In this document: positions 10,001 to 20,348 of the stretch, piece after piece
Position numbering within the stretch: position 1 is the stretch's first letter
How the letters are laid out: each line of letters opens with the position of its first letter
Assembly (NCBI RefSeq): GCF_019218755.1
Contig: NZ_JAHUWZ010000002.1
Location: 372,001-436,000, forward strand
Source: Acidovorax sp. sif1233
GTDB taxonomy: Bacteria; Pseudomonadota; Gammaproteobacteria; Burkholderiales; Burkholderiaceae_C
Direction: 5' to 3'
Length of the DNA stretch: 64,000 nucleotides
Notes under the pieces: model-generated
Seen by the model: only the letters and a program-made list of their open reading frames with translations
The model's database searches: none
What the model was told of the DNA's origin: nothing
Made by a program: the position numbers and the translations under genes

Positions 10001-10577
10001 GCGCTTCGTGCGCACCTCCATCGACGAGCTGCTGGACAGCCGAGAACCCCAGGTCCTCGCCGGGATCATTGGCGACTTCCGGGTGATCAATGGCCAGCGC
10101 GGCAGGCTGGGCCTCTTCCGCCTGGACGACAAATCCGGTGTCATCGAAGCCTCCGCGGACGAAGCACTGCTCAACACCTACCGCAACCAGCTCAAGGAAG
10201 ACGAGTTCGTGGTGATGATGGGCCGCCTGCAGCTGGACCATTTCAGTGGCGGGCTGCGCGTGAAGGTGCAGCAGGTCTGGGATCTGGCCGGGGCGCGCTG
10301 CCGCTTCGGCAAGTATCTGCATGTGCTGGTGGGCGACAAGGGGCCGGATGTGCCCCGGCTGGTGCGGGAATTTCCCGCCCGCCGCGAGGAGATCGCGGAG
10401 GGTGAACTGGTCCATGGCCTGCGGGTGCGCATGGGCGTGCGCTGCGTGGCGGGCGACGCGGCGGCGGTCGCAGAGCTGCAACTGGGAGAAAGCGCCCGTT
10501 TCTATCCCACCGACGCGGCGCTCGCGGCCTGGACGGCCCAGGCTGGCAGCGGATCCGCCACCGTGGTGTACGAATAG
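7044..10577 (+). CDS. dnaE: DNA polymerase III subunit alpha
   Basis: 1177 residues, normal for a betaproteobacterial DnaE1. The N-terminal PHP domain opens with FVHLRLHTEFSVVDG. The polymerase core carries PGRGSGAGS and the catalytic aspartates in PDFDIDFCQ, and the helix-hairpin-helix and OB domains follow to the end. It is the replicative polymerase catalytic subunit. The ATG at 7044 gives the conserved N-terminus; upstream in-frame sequence lies inside the bamD promoter region and does not look like protein. No Shine-Dalgarno is obvious. Confidence 0.97.
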   Translation: MFVHLRLHTEFSVVDGTNRIDEVAKAAAKDGQPALAITDLNNLFGAIKFYKEARGKGVKPVLGAEIFLEGEAGAAPSRLIVLVQNRQGYLNLSELLARAWTRNVVKNLALCTWDWLQELSEGLIALAGAQAGPVGQALLKGDESGAAQVALRLAGLFPHRFYIELQRAGRVDDESHVVAAAQLAARLSLPVVATHPVQFATADDYEAHEARICIAEGEILANPRRVRKFTRDQYFKSSAEMEALFADVPSAIANTVEIAQRCNLTLVLGKPQLPDFPTPNGMPIDEYFGLASFDGLEARLKLLFPKEAERDQQRPRYVERLEFEIGTILKMGFPGYFLIVGDFIQWAKANGCPVGPGRGSGAGSLVAYALKITDLDPLQYNLLFERFLNPERVSMPDFDIDFCQSNRDRVIDYVKDKYGKNAVSQIATFGTMAAKAAIRDVGRVMDMSYMFCDGISKLVPGKPGMSYTLAYPPEVKKEGDKNNYALELEPQLYERVQKEEDVKTIIEMAQKLEGMTRNIGMHAGGVLIAPGKLTDFCPLYQQPGSESAVSQYDKDDVEAIGLVKFDFLGLATLTILEIAREFIMKRHKGQENFTYEAVPLDDGPTYRLFSEGKTEAVFQFESRGMQGMLKEARPSRLEDLIALNALYRPGPMDLIPSFVNRKHGKEVVEYPHPLVEKVLAETYGIMVYQEQVMQTAQVLGGYSLGGADMLRRAMGKKKAEEMAEHREIFRKGAAEKGIGQEKADEVFDLMEKFAGYGFNKSHAAAYSLLAYHTGWLKVHFTAEFFCANMTVEMDDTDKLKVLFEDAQKMGLSFEPPDVNRGFYRFEPVTDKIIRYGLGAVKGTGQQAIEAIVAAREGRGEGPQGSTTGPFKSLFDFCVRVDRARLNKRTVEALIKAGAFDSLHLNRAALVASIDRAFDFSAATLANVNQGGLFDMMGDDAHGSSTQEPDLVDAMPWGIKERLTQEKTAVGFYLSGHLFDEVATEVRRFVRTSIDELLDSREPQVLAGIIGDFRVINGQRGRLGLFRLDDKSGVIEASADEALLNTYRNQLKEDEFVVMMGRLQLDHFSGGLRVKVQQVWDLAGARCRFGKYLHVLVGDKGPDVPRLVREFPARREEIAEGELVHGLRVRMGVRCVAGDAAAVAELQLGESARFYPTDAALAAWTAQAGSGSATVVYE

Positions 10578-10693
10578 GGCGGGCCCGCGACACCAAAGAG
10601 TGAATATCCGGCGCGCCATAGCTTGAAAAAAACAGGATCAACGTCAGATTTCTCTCACGGCATCACCCCGCGCGGATCGCTAGAATGATTTTC

Positions 10694-11053
10694 ATGGCAA
10701 CAAAACCACCTTCACCCCCCACCGCGCCGCCCGTGACCCGGCCAGCGCGGGATGATGGCGGTTCGGTCGTGCTCGAAAGACGCACACAAAAGACCCAGCC
10801 GCCCCAGATGTACCAGGTGGTCATGCTCAATGACGACTACACCCCCATGGAATTCGTCATCGTGGTGCTGCAGGAGTTTTTCAGCAAGGACCGCGAGCAA
10901 GCCACCCAGATCATGTTGAAGATCCACCTCGATGGCAAAGGCGTCTGCGGCGTTTACTCCCGCGATGTGGCTGCCACCAAGGTGGAACAAGTGCTTGACG
11001 CCGCCCTCAAGGCGGGCCACCCACTGCAATGTGTCAGTGAGCCTGTTGAATAA
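10694..11053 (+). CDS. clpS: ATP-dependent Clp protease adaptor ClpS
   Basis: 119 residues from ATG 10694 (122 from ATG 10685). The core [20 protein letters not shown] holds the conserved N-degron pocket residues ([10 protein letters not shown]), with the ClpA-contacting part [22 protein letters not shown] at the end. ClpS delivers N-end-rule substrates to ClpAP. It sits 57 bases before clpA as in most proteobacteria. The start is uncertain because neither ATG has a ribosome site; a TAGAAT at 10684-10689 region overlaps the first ATG and could be a -10 for a leaderless message starting at 10694. Confidence 0.93.
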   Translation: MATKPPSPPTAPPVTRPARDDGGSVVLERRTQKTQPPQMYQVVMLNDDYTPMEFVIVVLQEFFSKDREQATQIMLKIHLDGKGVCGVYSRDVAATKVEQVLDAALKAGHPLQCVSEPVE

Positions 11054-11110
11054 CAGGTTTTTGATCCCGATCTACAGTTATCCCTTCCACGCAAGCACAA
11101 AGGAGTTCAC

Positions 11111-13459
<2,349 letters not shown>

Positions 13460-13504
13460 CACGCGGCGGCGCGGCCGCCCTGGCCGCGTGCGTGCCGGCC
13501 AGGT

Positions 13505-13538
13505 AAAAGCCCACGGTGTATGCCGTGGGCTTTTTTTT
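13505..13538 (+). terminator. Rho-independent terminator of clpS-clpA
   Basis: Inverted repeat AAAAGCCCACGG / CCGTGGGCTTTT with a six-base loop (13517-13522), running into a T tract of eight. It is 45 bases after the clpA stop. The A run on the other side makes it possibly bidirectional, which would also serve the convergent transglycosylase gene. Confidence 0.9.
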
Positions 13539-13610
13539 GGCCGGATTCGCGGAAGCTTGCGCTTTTCGCGCTGTCCGTGGGGGCGTGCAGCCGGGCGGGG
13601 CCCTGCGGGG

Positions 13611-14990
13611 TCAGGGCGCCTGCAGGCGCTGCAGCATTTCCAGGGTGGGATAGCCGTCCGCCACGCTGCCGGTGCTGCGCTGGAAGGCGCGCAGCCCTGC
13701 GCGGGTGGCGGGGCCCATCACGCCGTCCGGGGTGCCGGCCGCGAAGCCCTTGCGGTTCAGTGCCTCCTGCAGGGCCTGCAGCTGGGTGCGCGACAGGGGC
13801 TCCAGGTCGCGTGGCCAGGGCGCGGCGATGGGGCCGCCCCCGCCGATCTGCCGGGACAACAGTGCGACCGCCAGGGCGTAGTTGACGGAGTTGTTGTAGC
13901 GAAGAATCGCCCGGAAGTTCGCCCCCACCAGAAAGGCGGGCCCGCGCGCTCCGGCAGGGGTCGCGATGGAGGCCGCGCCCAGGGGGGGCAGCGGCTGGCC
14001 CCCTGGCGTGCGCACGCCCTCGGCCTCCCATTGCGCGCTGGTCTGGCGCACCGCCGGGTCCGCGCGCGCGTGGTCGAAGGCCGCCGGCAACTGGACCTCG
14101 GCGCCCCAGGGCTCGCCGGATTGCCAGCCCGAGCGGGACAGGAAGTGGGCGGTGGATGCCACCACGTCCGGGATGCTGCCCCAGATGTCGCGGTGTCCGT
14201 CGCCGTCGGCATCCACGGCGTAGGCCAGGAAGACGGAAGGAAGGAACTGCGTGTGTCCCATGGCGCCGGCCCAGGAACCCAGCATGCGCTCCGCCGGGAT
14301 GTCGCCCTGGTCCACGATGCGCAGCGCCGCGAGCAGCTCCGCCTGGGCCCAGGTGCGCCGGCGCCCTTCGTAGGCCAGCGTGGACAGCGCGTCCACGGTG
14401 CGAAACGTGCCGAAATTGCTGCCGTAGTTGCTCTCCATGCCCCAGATCGCCGTGATGAGGGTGGCCGGCACGCCGTAGCGGGCGGCGGCCGCCTCGAGCG
14501 CGGCGCTGTGTTCGGCCAGCTTGGCCTGGCCCTGGGCGATGCGCTGCGGGGAGACCGCGTTGTCGAGGTAGGACCACGGCGTGCGGGTGAATTCGGGCTG
14601 CGCGCGGTCCAGTTCCACCACGCGGGGCTGCCATTGCGCCTGGCCCAGCACGCTGCGCACCGTGCCGGGCTGGATGCCGGCCTCCAGGGCCTGCGCGGAA
14701 AAGGCGGCGCGCCAGGCAGCGAAGCCCGCTGCGTGGTCCACCATGTCGGCGGCGGGGCCGCCGGGGGAGGATGCGGGGGTGTCCGGGCCGGTTGCAGCGG
14801 GGGGCGCCACGCGGGCGGCTGCCGCCTGCGGCGCCGTCCCTGCGCTAGGGCGGTGGGAGGGGGACGGGGCGGCGGCGCAACCCGCCAGCGCCAGGGCGGC
14901 CGCCCAGGCCGCCAGCGGGAGCCGGAGTGGGGACGCGAGGGAGATAGGGTGCCGCAAGAACGGGAAAGGTGCTCGGTGGGTGCTGTGCAT
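13611..14990 (-). CDS. MltB-family lytic murein transglycosylase lipoprotein with peptidoglycan-binding domain
   Basis: 459 residues from the ATG at 14990. Signal peptide with lipobox LALAG-C (Cys 38), then a Pro/Ala-rich linker, an SLT_2/MltB catalytic domain with the conserved WGMESNYGSNFG (catalytic Glu in ME-S), and a C-terminal PG_binding_1 domain (LQALQEALNRKGF, DGVMGPATRAGLRAFQ). The enzyme cleaves peptidoglycan glycan strands to 1,6-anhydro products at the inner face of the outer membrane. An upstream in-frame GTG/ATG at 15029 would add 13 unlike residues. It converges with clpA. Confidence 0.93.
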   Translation of the reverse strand: MHSTHRAPFPFLRHPISLASPLRLPLAAWAAALALAGCAAAPSPSHRPSAGTAPQAAAARVAPPAATGPDTPASSPGGPAADMVDHAAGFAAWRAAFSAQALEAGIQPGTVRSVLGQAQWQPRVVELDRAQPEFTRTPWSYLDNAVSPQRIAQGQAKLAEHSAALEAAAARYGVPATLITAIWGMESNYGSNFGTFRTVDALSTLAYEGRRRTWAQAELLAALRIVDQGDIPAERMLGSWAGAMGHTQFLPSVFLAYAVDADGDGHRDIWGSIPDVVASTAHFLSRSGWQSGEPWGAEVQLPAAFDHARADPAVRQTSAQWEAEGVRTPGGQPLPPLGAASIATPAGARGPAFLVGANFRAILRYNNSVNYALAVALLSRQIGGGGPIAAPWPRDLEPLSRTQLQALQEALNRKGFAAGTPDGVMGPATRAGLRAFQRSTGSVADGYPTLEMLQRLQAP

Positions 14991-15076
14991 GCGCCATTGT
15001 CCCGTGCCGCAGCGCGGGAGCCGGGCCACAGGTGTATCACGGCGTGAAGCGGCCGCGGAGGCGGTGGCCTTCGATT

Positions 15077-15130
15077 ACTACTATTTTGATAGCTGCCAGC
15101 GCTTGAACGGTATGCGCTGCGGGCTAAAAA
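15077..15130 (+). repeat. Class-A intergenic repeat, copy 2
   Basis: Carries ACTATTTTGATAGCTGCC then AGCGCTTGAACGG and GGGCTAAAAATG. The second arm is degenerate (ATGCGCTGC). It lies between the divergent transglycosylase gene and sbcB. Confidence 0.75.
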
Positions 15131-15203
15131 TGCCTGCAAATCAGGTTACAGTTCGCTGTTTCCCCTGCCTTGTTCCCGTCCCGCCCCTGTTTGCCCACCG
15201 ACC

Positions 15204-16649
15204 ATGGCCCCCCACACCTTCCTCTGGCACGACTACGAAACCTTTGGTGCCAACACGCGCCGCGACCGGCCCGCGCAGTTCGCGGCCATCCGCACCGATG
15301 CCGAGCTCAATGAAATCGGCGAGCCGCTGATGTTCTATTGCCAGCCGGCCAGCGACTACCTGCCGGATCCGCAGTCCTGCCTCATCACCGGCATCACGCC
15401 GCAGCTGTGCCTGGAAAAAGGCGTGCCCGAGCACCAGTTCGCCGCCCGCATCGAGGCTGAATTCGCGCAGCCCGGCACCATCGGTGTGGGCTACAACACC
15501 ATCCGCTTCGACGACGAGATCACGCGCTTCATGTTCTGGCGCAACCTCATCGATCCGTACGCGCGCGAATGGCAGAACCAGTGCGGGCGGTGGGACCTGC
15601 TGGATGTGGTGCGCATGACGTACGCGCTGCGGCCCGACGGCATCCAGTGGCCCCGGAAGGAGGACGGCTCGCCGAGCTTCAAGCTCGAGCATCTCTCGAA
15701 GGCCAACGGTCTGGTGCACGAGGCGGCGCACGATGCGCTGTCGGACGTGCGCGCCACCATTGCGCTGGCGCGGCTCATCCGCGAGCGCAACGCCAAGCTC
15801 TTCGACTTCGCGCTCTCGCTGCACAAGAAGGACCGCGTGGCCACCGAGCTTCGCCTGCCCGCCACCGCCATCACGGCCCGGCCGTTCCTGCACGTCTCGG
15901 GCATGTTCCCGGCCGAGCGCGGGTGCCTGGCCGTGATGTGGCCGCTGGCCAGCCATCCCACCAACAAGAACGAACTCATCGCCTGGGATCTCTCCCAGGA
16001 TCCGGCGGCCCTCGCCACCATGGGGGCCGACGAGATCCGCCTGCGCATGTTCAGCAAGGCCGACGCGCTACCCGACGGCGTGACGCGCCTGCCGGTCAAG
16101 ACCATCCACCTCAACAAGTCGCCCATGGTGGTGGGCAACGTGAACACGCTCACGCCCGCGCTGGCCCAGCGCTGGGGCATCGACCTGGCCCAGGCCGCCC
16201 AGCATGCCGAGGTGGCCCGCGGCCTGCCCGACATGAGCGGCATCTGGCCCGCCGTGTTCGCCCGCCCGCCCGAGGCCACGCCCGATGTGGACCAGGACCT
16301 GTACGGCGGCTTCGTCGGCAACAACGACCGCCGGCTGCTCAACGACCTGCGCACTATGAGCGGCGAGAAGCTGGCCCGCTCCCGCGCCGCGTTCGACGAC
16401 CCGCGCCTGGCCGAGCTGCTGTGGCGCTACCGGGCGCGCAACTTCCCCGCTACGCTGTCGCCTGAAGAAGCGCAGCAGTGGGAGGCGCACCGCGCAGCCT
16501 GCTTGTTCGACGGGCAGGGCGGGGCACGCACGGTGGAGCAGCTGTTCACCGAAATCGACACGCTGTCGGAGACCGCCGAAGACGACCGCACGCAGGACAT
16601 CCTGGGGGCCCTGTACGATTACGCGGAGCACATCGCGCCGGAGCGGTGA
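15204..16649 (+). CDS. sbcB: Exodeoxyribonuclease I
   Basis: 481 residues, as for E. coli ExoI (475). The DnaQ-type exonuclease core shows HDYETFGANTRRDRPAQF (ExoI Asp and Glu), the second motif NTIRFDDE, and HDALSDVRAT (the His-x4-Asp motif). SH3-like and C-terminal ExoI domains follow. It digests single-stranded DNA 3' to 5' in mismatch repair and recombination. The stop is followed at once by a class-B repeat and then the PLP enzyme gene in the same direction. Confidence 0.95.
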   Translation: MAPHTFLWHDYETFGANTRRDRPAQFAAIRTDAELNEIGEPLMFYCQPASDYLPDPQSCLITGITPQLCLEKGVPEHQFAARIEAEFAQPGTIGVGYNTIRFDDEITRFMFWRNLIDPYAREWQNQCGRWDLLDVVRMTYALRPDGIQWPRKEDGSPSFKLEHLSKANGLVHEAAHDALSDVRATIALARLIRERNAKLFDFALSLHKKDRVATELRLPATAITARPFLHVSGMFPAERGCLAVMWPLASHPTNKNELIAWDLSQDPAALATMGADEIRLRMFSKADALPDGVTRLPVKTIHLNKSPMVVGNVNTLTPALAQRWGIDLAQAAQHAEVARGLPDMSGIWPAVFARPPEATPDVDQDLYGGFVGNNDRRLLNDLRTMSGEKLARSRAAFDDPRLAELLWRYRARNFPATLSPEEAQQWEAHRAACLFDGQGGARTVEQLFTEIDTLSETAEDDRTQDILGALYDYAEHIAPER

Positions 16650-16650
16650 C

Positions 16651-16754
16651 TCCCCCTGAGGCGCTGCGCGCCTTCCCCCTGAGGGGGACGCACCCGGTGG
16701 CCTGGCGGAGCCAGTTCCACGGGTGCGCTGGTATGGGGGCGCGCCGGTTTTTGG
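16651..16754 (+). repeat. Class-B intercistronic repeat, copy 1
   Basis: Begins CCCCCTGAGGCGCTGCGCGC, continues CCTTCCCCCT...AGGGGGACGC and GGCCTGGCGGAGCCAG, and ends GCGCGCCGGTTTTT. It starts just after the sbcB stop and ends about 40 nt before the next ATG. Confidence 0.8.
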
Positions 16755-16790
16755 GCGCCAGTGCCTTTCACATAGACATCGCTTCTTGTT

Positions 16791-18038
16791 ATGACGACAC
16801 CGCAGACCAACCATTTCACGACCGAGATCCTGCACGCCGACCGCCAGGGCGGCGCGGAGCATGGGGCCATCCACAAGGCGATCCACACCTCCGTGCAGTA
16901 CGGCTACGACAAGGTCGAGGACCTGATCGCCGTGTTCCAGGGCACGAGCAAGGGCGGCTTCAACTACGCGCGCCAGGGCACGCCCACCACCGCCGCACTG
17001 GAAGCCAAGCTCACGCAGATGGAAAAAGGGCAGGGCACCATCGTGTTCGCCACCGGCATGGCGGGCATCTGCGCGATCTTTCTCACGCTGCTCAAGGCGG
17101 GCGACCACCTGGTGGCCAGCCAGTTCGTGTTTGGCAACACCAACAGCGTGTTCGGCACGCTGGCCGACCTGGGCATCGAGGTGACCCTGGTGGACGTGAC
17201 GGACGCCGCCCACGTGGCCGCCGCGGTGCGGCCCAACACCCGCATGGTGTTTGTCGAGACCATCGCCAACCCCGGCACGCAGGTCCCCGACCTGGACGGC
17301 GTGGGCACGGTCTGCCGCGAGCGCGGCCTGCTGTACGTGGTGGACAACACCGTGGCGTCGCCCTACCTGTTTCGCGCGTCCACGGTGGGCGCGGGGCTGG
17401 TGCTCAACTCGCTCACCAAGAGCATCGGCGGGCAGGGTGCGGCGCTGGGCGGCGCGGTGACCGACACCGGCCTGTTCGACTGGAGCACGTACCCCAACAT
17501 CTTCGCCCCCTACCGCAAGGGCGACGCCAAGGGCTGGGGCCTTCAGCAACTGCGCAAGAAGGGCCTGCGCGACATGGGGGCCACGCTGTCTTCCCACGCC
17601 GCGCACCAGATCGCGCTGGGCGCTGAAACCCTGTCGCTGCGCATGGACCGCACCAGCGCCACGGCCCTGGCCCTGGCGCAATGGCTGGAGCAGCACCCGG
17701 CGGTCTCGCGCGTGCTGTACCCCGGCCTGCCGTCGCACCCCCAGTACGCGTTTGCCCAGAAGCACCTCAAGGCCGGTTCGTGGCTGCTGTCGTTCGAGCT
17801 GCGCGACCCCGGGCAGTGCCTGCCCGTGTGCAACCGGCTGCAGCTGCCGATCAAGGCCACGGGCCTGGCGGACACGCGCACGCTCATCATCCCGGTGGCC
17901 CACACCATCTTCTGGGAGGCCGGCCCGGCCGTGCGCGCCGCCATGGACATCGCCGACAGCATGATCCGGCTGTCGGTCGGGCTGGAAGAGGTGGAAGACC
18001 TGCTCGCGGACTTCGAGCAGGCCCTGGCCGGCTGCTGA
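16791..18038 (+). CDS. PLP-dependent Cys/Met metabolism enzyme (cystathionine gamma-synthase family)
   Basis: 415 residues of a type I-fold transsulfuration enzyme. The phosphate-binding turn (FATGMAGICAI), the PLP-ring aspartate in VVDNTVASP and the PLP lysine in NSLTKSIGGQG are visible. Relatives include cystathionine gamma-synthase, O-succinyl- or O-acetylhomoserine sulfhydrylase and methionine gamma-lyase; the sequence alone does not settle the substrate. No Shine-Dalgarno precedes the ATG, which lies 40 nt after a class-B repeat. The kinase gene begins 30 bases after its stop. Confidence 0.88.
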   Translation: MTTPQTNHFTTEILHADRQGGAEHGAIHKAIHTSVQYGYDKVEDLIAVFQGTSKGGFNYARQGTPTTAALEAKLTQMEKGQGTIVFATGMAGICAIFLTLLKAGDHLVASQFVFGNTNSVFGTLADLGIEVTLVDVTDAAHVAAAVRPNTRMVFVETIANPGTQVPDLDGVGTVCRERGLLYVVDNTVASPYLFRASTVGAGLVLNSLTKSIGGQGAALGGAVTDTGLFDWSTYPNIFAPYRKGDAKGWGLQQLRKKGLRDMGATLSSHAAHQIALGAETLSLRMDRTSATALALAQWLEQHPAVSRVLYPGLPSHPQYAFAQKHLKAGSWLLSFELRDPGQCLPVCNRLQLPIKATGLADTRTLIIPVAHTIFWEAGPAVRAAMDIADSMIRLSVGLEEVEDLLADFEQALAGC

Positions 18039-18067
18039 GGCGGCACCCCGCAACCTGTCAGCGCGCC

Positions 18068-19387
18068 ATGGCCACCACCACCTCGGCCCCGCCCGCCAGC
18101 ATTGGCAAGTACCGCATCGAGCGCGAGCTGGGCCGGGGCGCCAGCGGCATCGTGTTCCTGGGGCTGGACGGTTTTCGGGGCCGCAAGGTGGCCATCAAGC
18201 AGACCCACGCGCACCTGCTCAGGCAGCCCGAGCAGGCCGAGCGCTACCGCAAACTGCTGCGCAACGAGGCCGCCTTGTCCGGCCGCCTGCGCCACCCCAA
18301 CATCGTGCGCCTGCTCGATGCGGACGAAGAGGCGCTGCCGCCGTACCTGGTGCTCGAATACGTCGAGGGACAGCCCCTGTCGGCGTTTGCGACGCCCGAC
18401 GCGCTGCTGCCCGTGCCCCAGGTGCTGGACATCGCGTTCAAGTGCTGCAACGCGCTCGAATACGCCTACCGCGAGGGCCTGGTGCACCGCGACATCAAGC
18501 CCGCCAACCTGATGCTGGCCCAGGGCGGCGACGTCAAGCTCACCGATTTCGGCGCGGCGCTGTCGCTGCGCAGCGATGCCACGCAGCTGTCGGGCCTGGT
18601 GGGCTCGCCGTCGTACATGTCGCCCGAACAGGTGCGCGAGCAGGACCTCACCCACCACAGCGACATGTTCTCGCTGGCCGTGGTGGTGTACGAACTGCTC
18701 ACCGGCCGCCGCCCCTTCGACGGCGACACGGATTTCGCGACCCTCTACAAGATCGGCAACGAAGCCCCCACGCCGCCCAGCCTGCTGCGCGCCTCGCTGC
18801 CCGGCCATGTGGACGACGTGCTGCTGCGCGCCCTGGCCAAGCAGCCCGCAGACCGCTTTGCCACCTGGCAGGATTTCGCCCAGGCCCTGCTCGCCGCCCA
18901 CCAGGGCCTGCCGCGCCAGCGCTCGCAGGACACCGAGGCCGAACGCTTCGCGCGCCTGCGCGCACTGCCGTTCTTCGCCGACTTCCACGACGTGGCGCTG
19001 TGGGAGCTGATGCGCCTGGGCAGCTGGCGCCGGCTGGAGCGGGGCACCGTGCTCATGCGCGAGAACACGCCTGGCGACTCCTTCTGCATCCTCATCGAGG
19101 GGCAGGTGGCCGTGAGCCGCCAGGGCTGGACCCTCAGCACTCTGGGCCCGGGCGTCACCCTGGGCGAGATGACCTACCTGCGCCCGGAGAACAGGAAGCG
19201 CACCGCCACCGCCGTGGCAGAGACCGAGGTGCTGGTGCTCAAGGTGCGCAACCCGGCGCTGCGCGGAGCGTCGGAAGACCTGCAGTCGCACTTCGACAAG
19301 GCGTTCATCAAGCTGCTGGTGGGGCGGCTGATTGCCACCAGCGAGCAGCTGGCGGAGTGGGAACAGGGCCTGAGCGGGCCGGAGTGA
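18068..19387 (+). CDS. Soluble Ser/Thr protein kinase fused to a cyclic-nucleotide-binding domain
   Basis: 439 residues. The Hanks-type kinase has GRGASG (22-27), the ATP-anchoring Lys 44 in VAIK, Glu 67, HRD at 140-142, DFG at 160-162 and the activation-segment end GSPSYMSPEQ. From about residue 295 to 415 there is a CAP_ED/cNMP-like domain (LMRENTPGDSFCILIEGQVAV, LGPGVTLGEMTYL). There is no transmembrane segment, unlike PknB-type receptors. The fold suggests a cytoplasmic kinase gated by a small ligand, but the phosphate-binding cassette of true cAMP binders (GE-A-L...RTA) is only partly kept (GEMTYL...RTATAV). The substrate is unknown. Probably cotranscribed with the PLP enzyme gene. Confidence 0.9.
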   Translation: MATTTSAPPASIGKYRIERELGRGASGIVFLGLDGFRGRKVAIKQTHAHLLRQPEQAERYRKLLRNEAALSGRLRHPNIVRLLDADEEALPPYLVLEYVEGQPLSAFATPDALLPVPQVLDIAFKCCNALEYAYREGLVHRDIKPANLMLAQGGDVKLTDFGAALSLRSDATQLSGLVGSPSYMSPEQVREQDLTHHSDMFSLAVVVYELLTGRRPFDGDTDFATLYKIGNEAPTPPSLLRASLPGHVDDVLLRALAKQPADRFATWQDFAQALLAAHQGLPRQRSQDTEAERFARLRALPFFADFHDVALWELMRLGSWRRLERGTVLMRENTPGDSFCILIEGQVAVSRQGWTLSTLGPGVTLGEMTYLRPENRKRTATAVAETEVLVLKVRNPALRGASEDLQSHFDKAFIKLLVGRLIATSEQLAEWEQGLSGPE

Positions 19388-19396
19388 GGCCGCCGC

Positions 19397-20102
19397 TCAT
19401 CGCACCGCTGGTTCCCGCGCCGCGCGGCGCCGGCTCCACCCGGCGCCCGCTGCCGCCACGCCCAGCGACAGGGCCAGCAGCGCCGGGAGGGACAGCGTGG
19501 GGATGGCGGCGGGCCCGGCGGGTACCGCGCCGCTGTCGGTGATGCGCAGCAGCACGCTGTTCGTATCCGCCACCCAGCTGGCGCCAGCGTCGACGGTGTA
19601 AAACGTGTCACCGGCGTCCGCCGCCGTGCCCCAGCGGAAGGTGTCCCCGGCCACGGCGGCCTTGGCCACCATCCACAGGTGCTGCCCGGCCGGCGCGGCG
19701 TAGCTGCCCGTGAACCGTACGGGTTCCAGCGACGACGAGATCGGACCGACGGGTGTGAACGCCGCGCACGATGGCCCGGGCGCCGTGCCGCCAGGGCCAT
19801 CGTCGCAGACCTGCAGGTTCACCGTGCCGATCGCGCTGACGCCGCCGCCGTTGCTGAGCAGCAGCGTGACCTTGGCCACGGAGAAGCCGGCACCTCCGAC
19901 GGGGATGCGCACGGCGGTGAACTGGGTGAAATTCAACCCGTTGAACCAACCCAGTCCCCCCATCCCCAGGTTGTCATGCAGCGTGGCGGCGCCAGCCGCC
20001 AGGGGGGGCTGCCAGCGCGGCAGCGGCGGCTGCCAGGGCCACGCGCCAGCGGCAGGCGCGCAAAAGGGACCGGGGTCGAAGCAGCAGGGGCGAAAAATGC
20101 AT
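19397..20102 (-). pseudogene. IPTL-CTERM surface protein, frameshifted in the signal peptide at a C7 tract
   Basis: From ATG 20102 the minus strand encodes a good signal peptide (MHFSPLLLRPRSLLRACRWR, then ALAAAAAALAAP), but this frame stops soon after. The frame carrying the rest of the protein (LHDNLGMGGLGWFNGLNF onward) joins it if one C is removed from the seven-C tract at 20002-20008, giving ...ALAAPLAAGAATLHDN. The repaired product would be about 234 residues, with two cysteines and a C-terminal IPTL-CTERM tail: IPTLSLPALLALSLG, a hydrophobic helix, then RRRAA. The uninterrupted frame can only be entered at a TTG (20107) with no signal peptide. IPTL-CTERM proteins are thought to be processed and anchored like PEP-CTERM proteins. 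Sequencing error, phase variation and true decay are all possible. Confidence 0.8.
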
Positions 20103-20266
20103 GGCAAACAGTGGTGGAACGATGGAGGGGGCCGGGCGGTGTCTCTGACGGCACCACGGCGGCGACGGGTTGAGCGTAGGCGGAGTGCGGGCGGCGAATT
20201 GACTGGCTATCCCGCCGGCCTTTGACCCGGCGTTTCCGGGATGGCGTCCCATCTCGACAATATGAA

Positions 20267-20281
20267 TGAGAATCAGTATCA
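20267..20281. promoter_or_regulatory. Fur box
   Basis: TGAGAAT-C-AGTATCA matches the 7-1-7 Fur inverted repeat (TGATAAT-N-ATTATCA) at 13 of 15 positions. It is 68 bases before the first gene of the orfX-sodA-ZIP unit, in a region of 246 bases that otherwise holds no gene. Repression by iron-loaded Fur is inferred. Confidence 0.82.
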
Positions 20282-20348
20282 TTTAGATGCCTGAGTACGC
20301 CACACCCGTCCACCGCAAAAGGCTTGTCCCTCTTCAAGGAGCATTGCC

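Noticed and set aside
6711-10619. 1302-codon open frame on the minus strand across dnaE
   Set aside because: It is the mirror of the dnaE reading frame in GC-rich sequence; the protein is Arg/His/Ala-rich with no domain, and dnaE is unmistakable.
15142-15167. Hairpin with a TTCG loop upstream of sbcB
   Set aside because: Only a 4-bp stem (ACAG/CTGT) with an outer CAGG/CCTG separated by mismatches and no T run; too weak to call a terminator or riboswitch.
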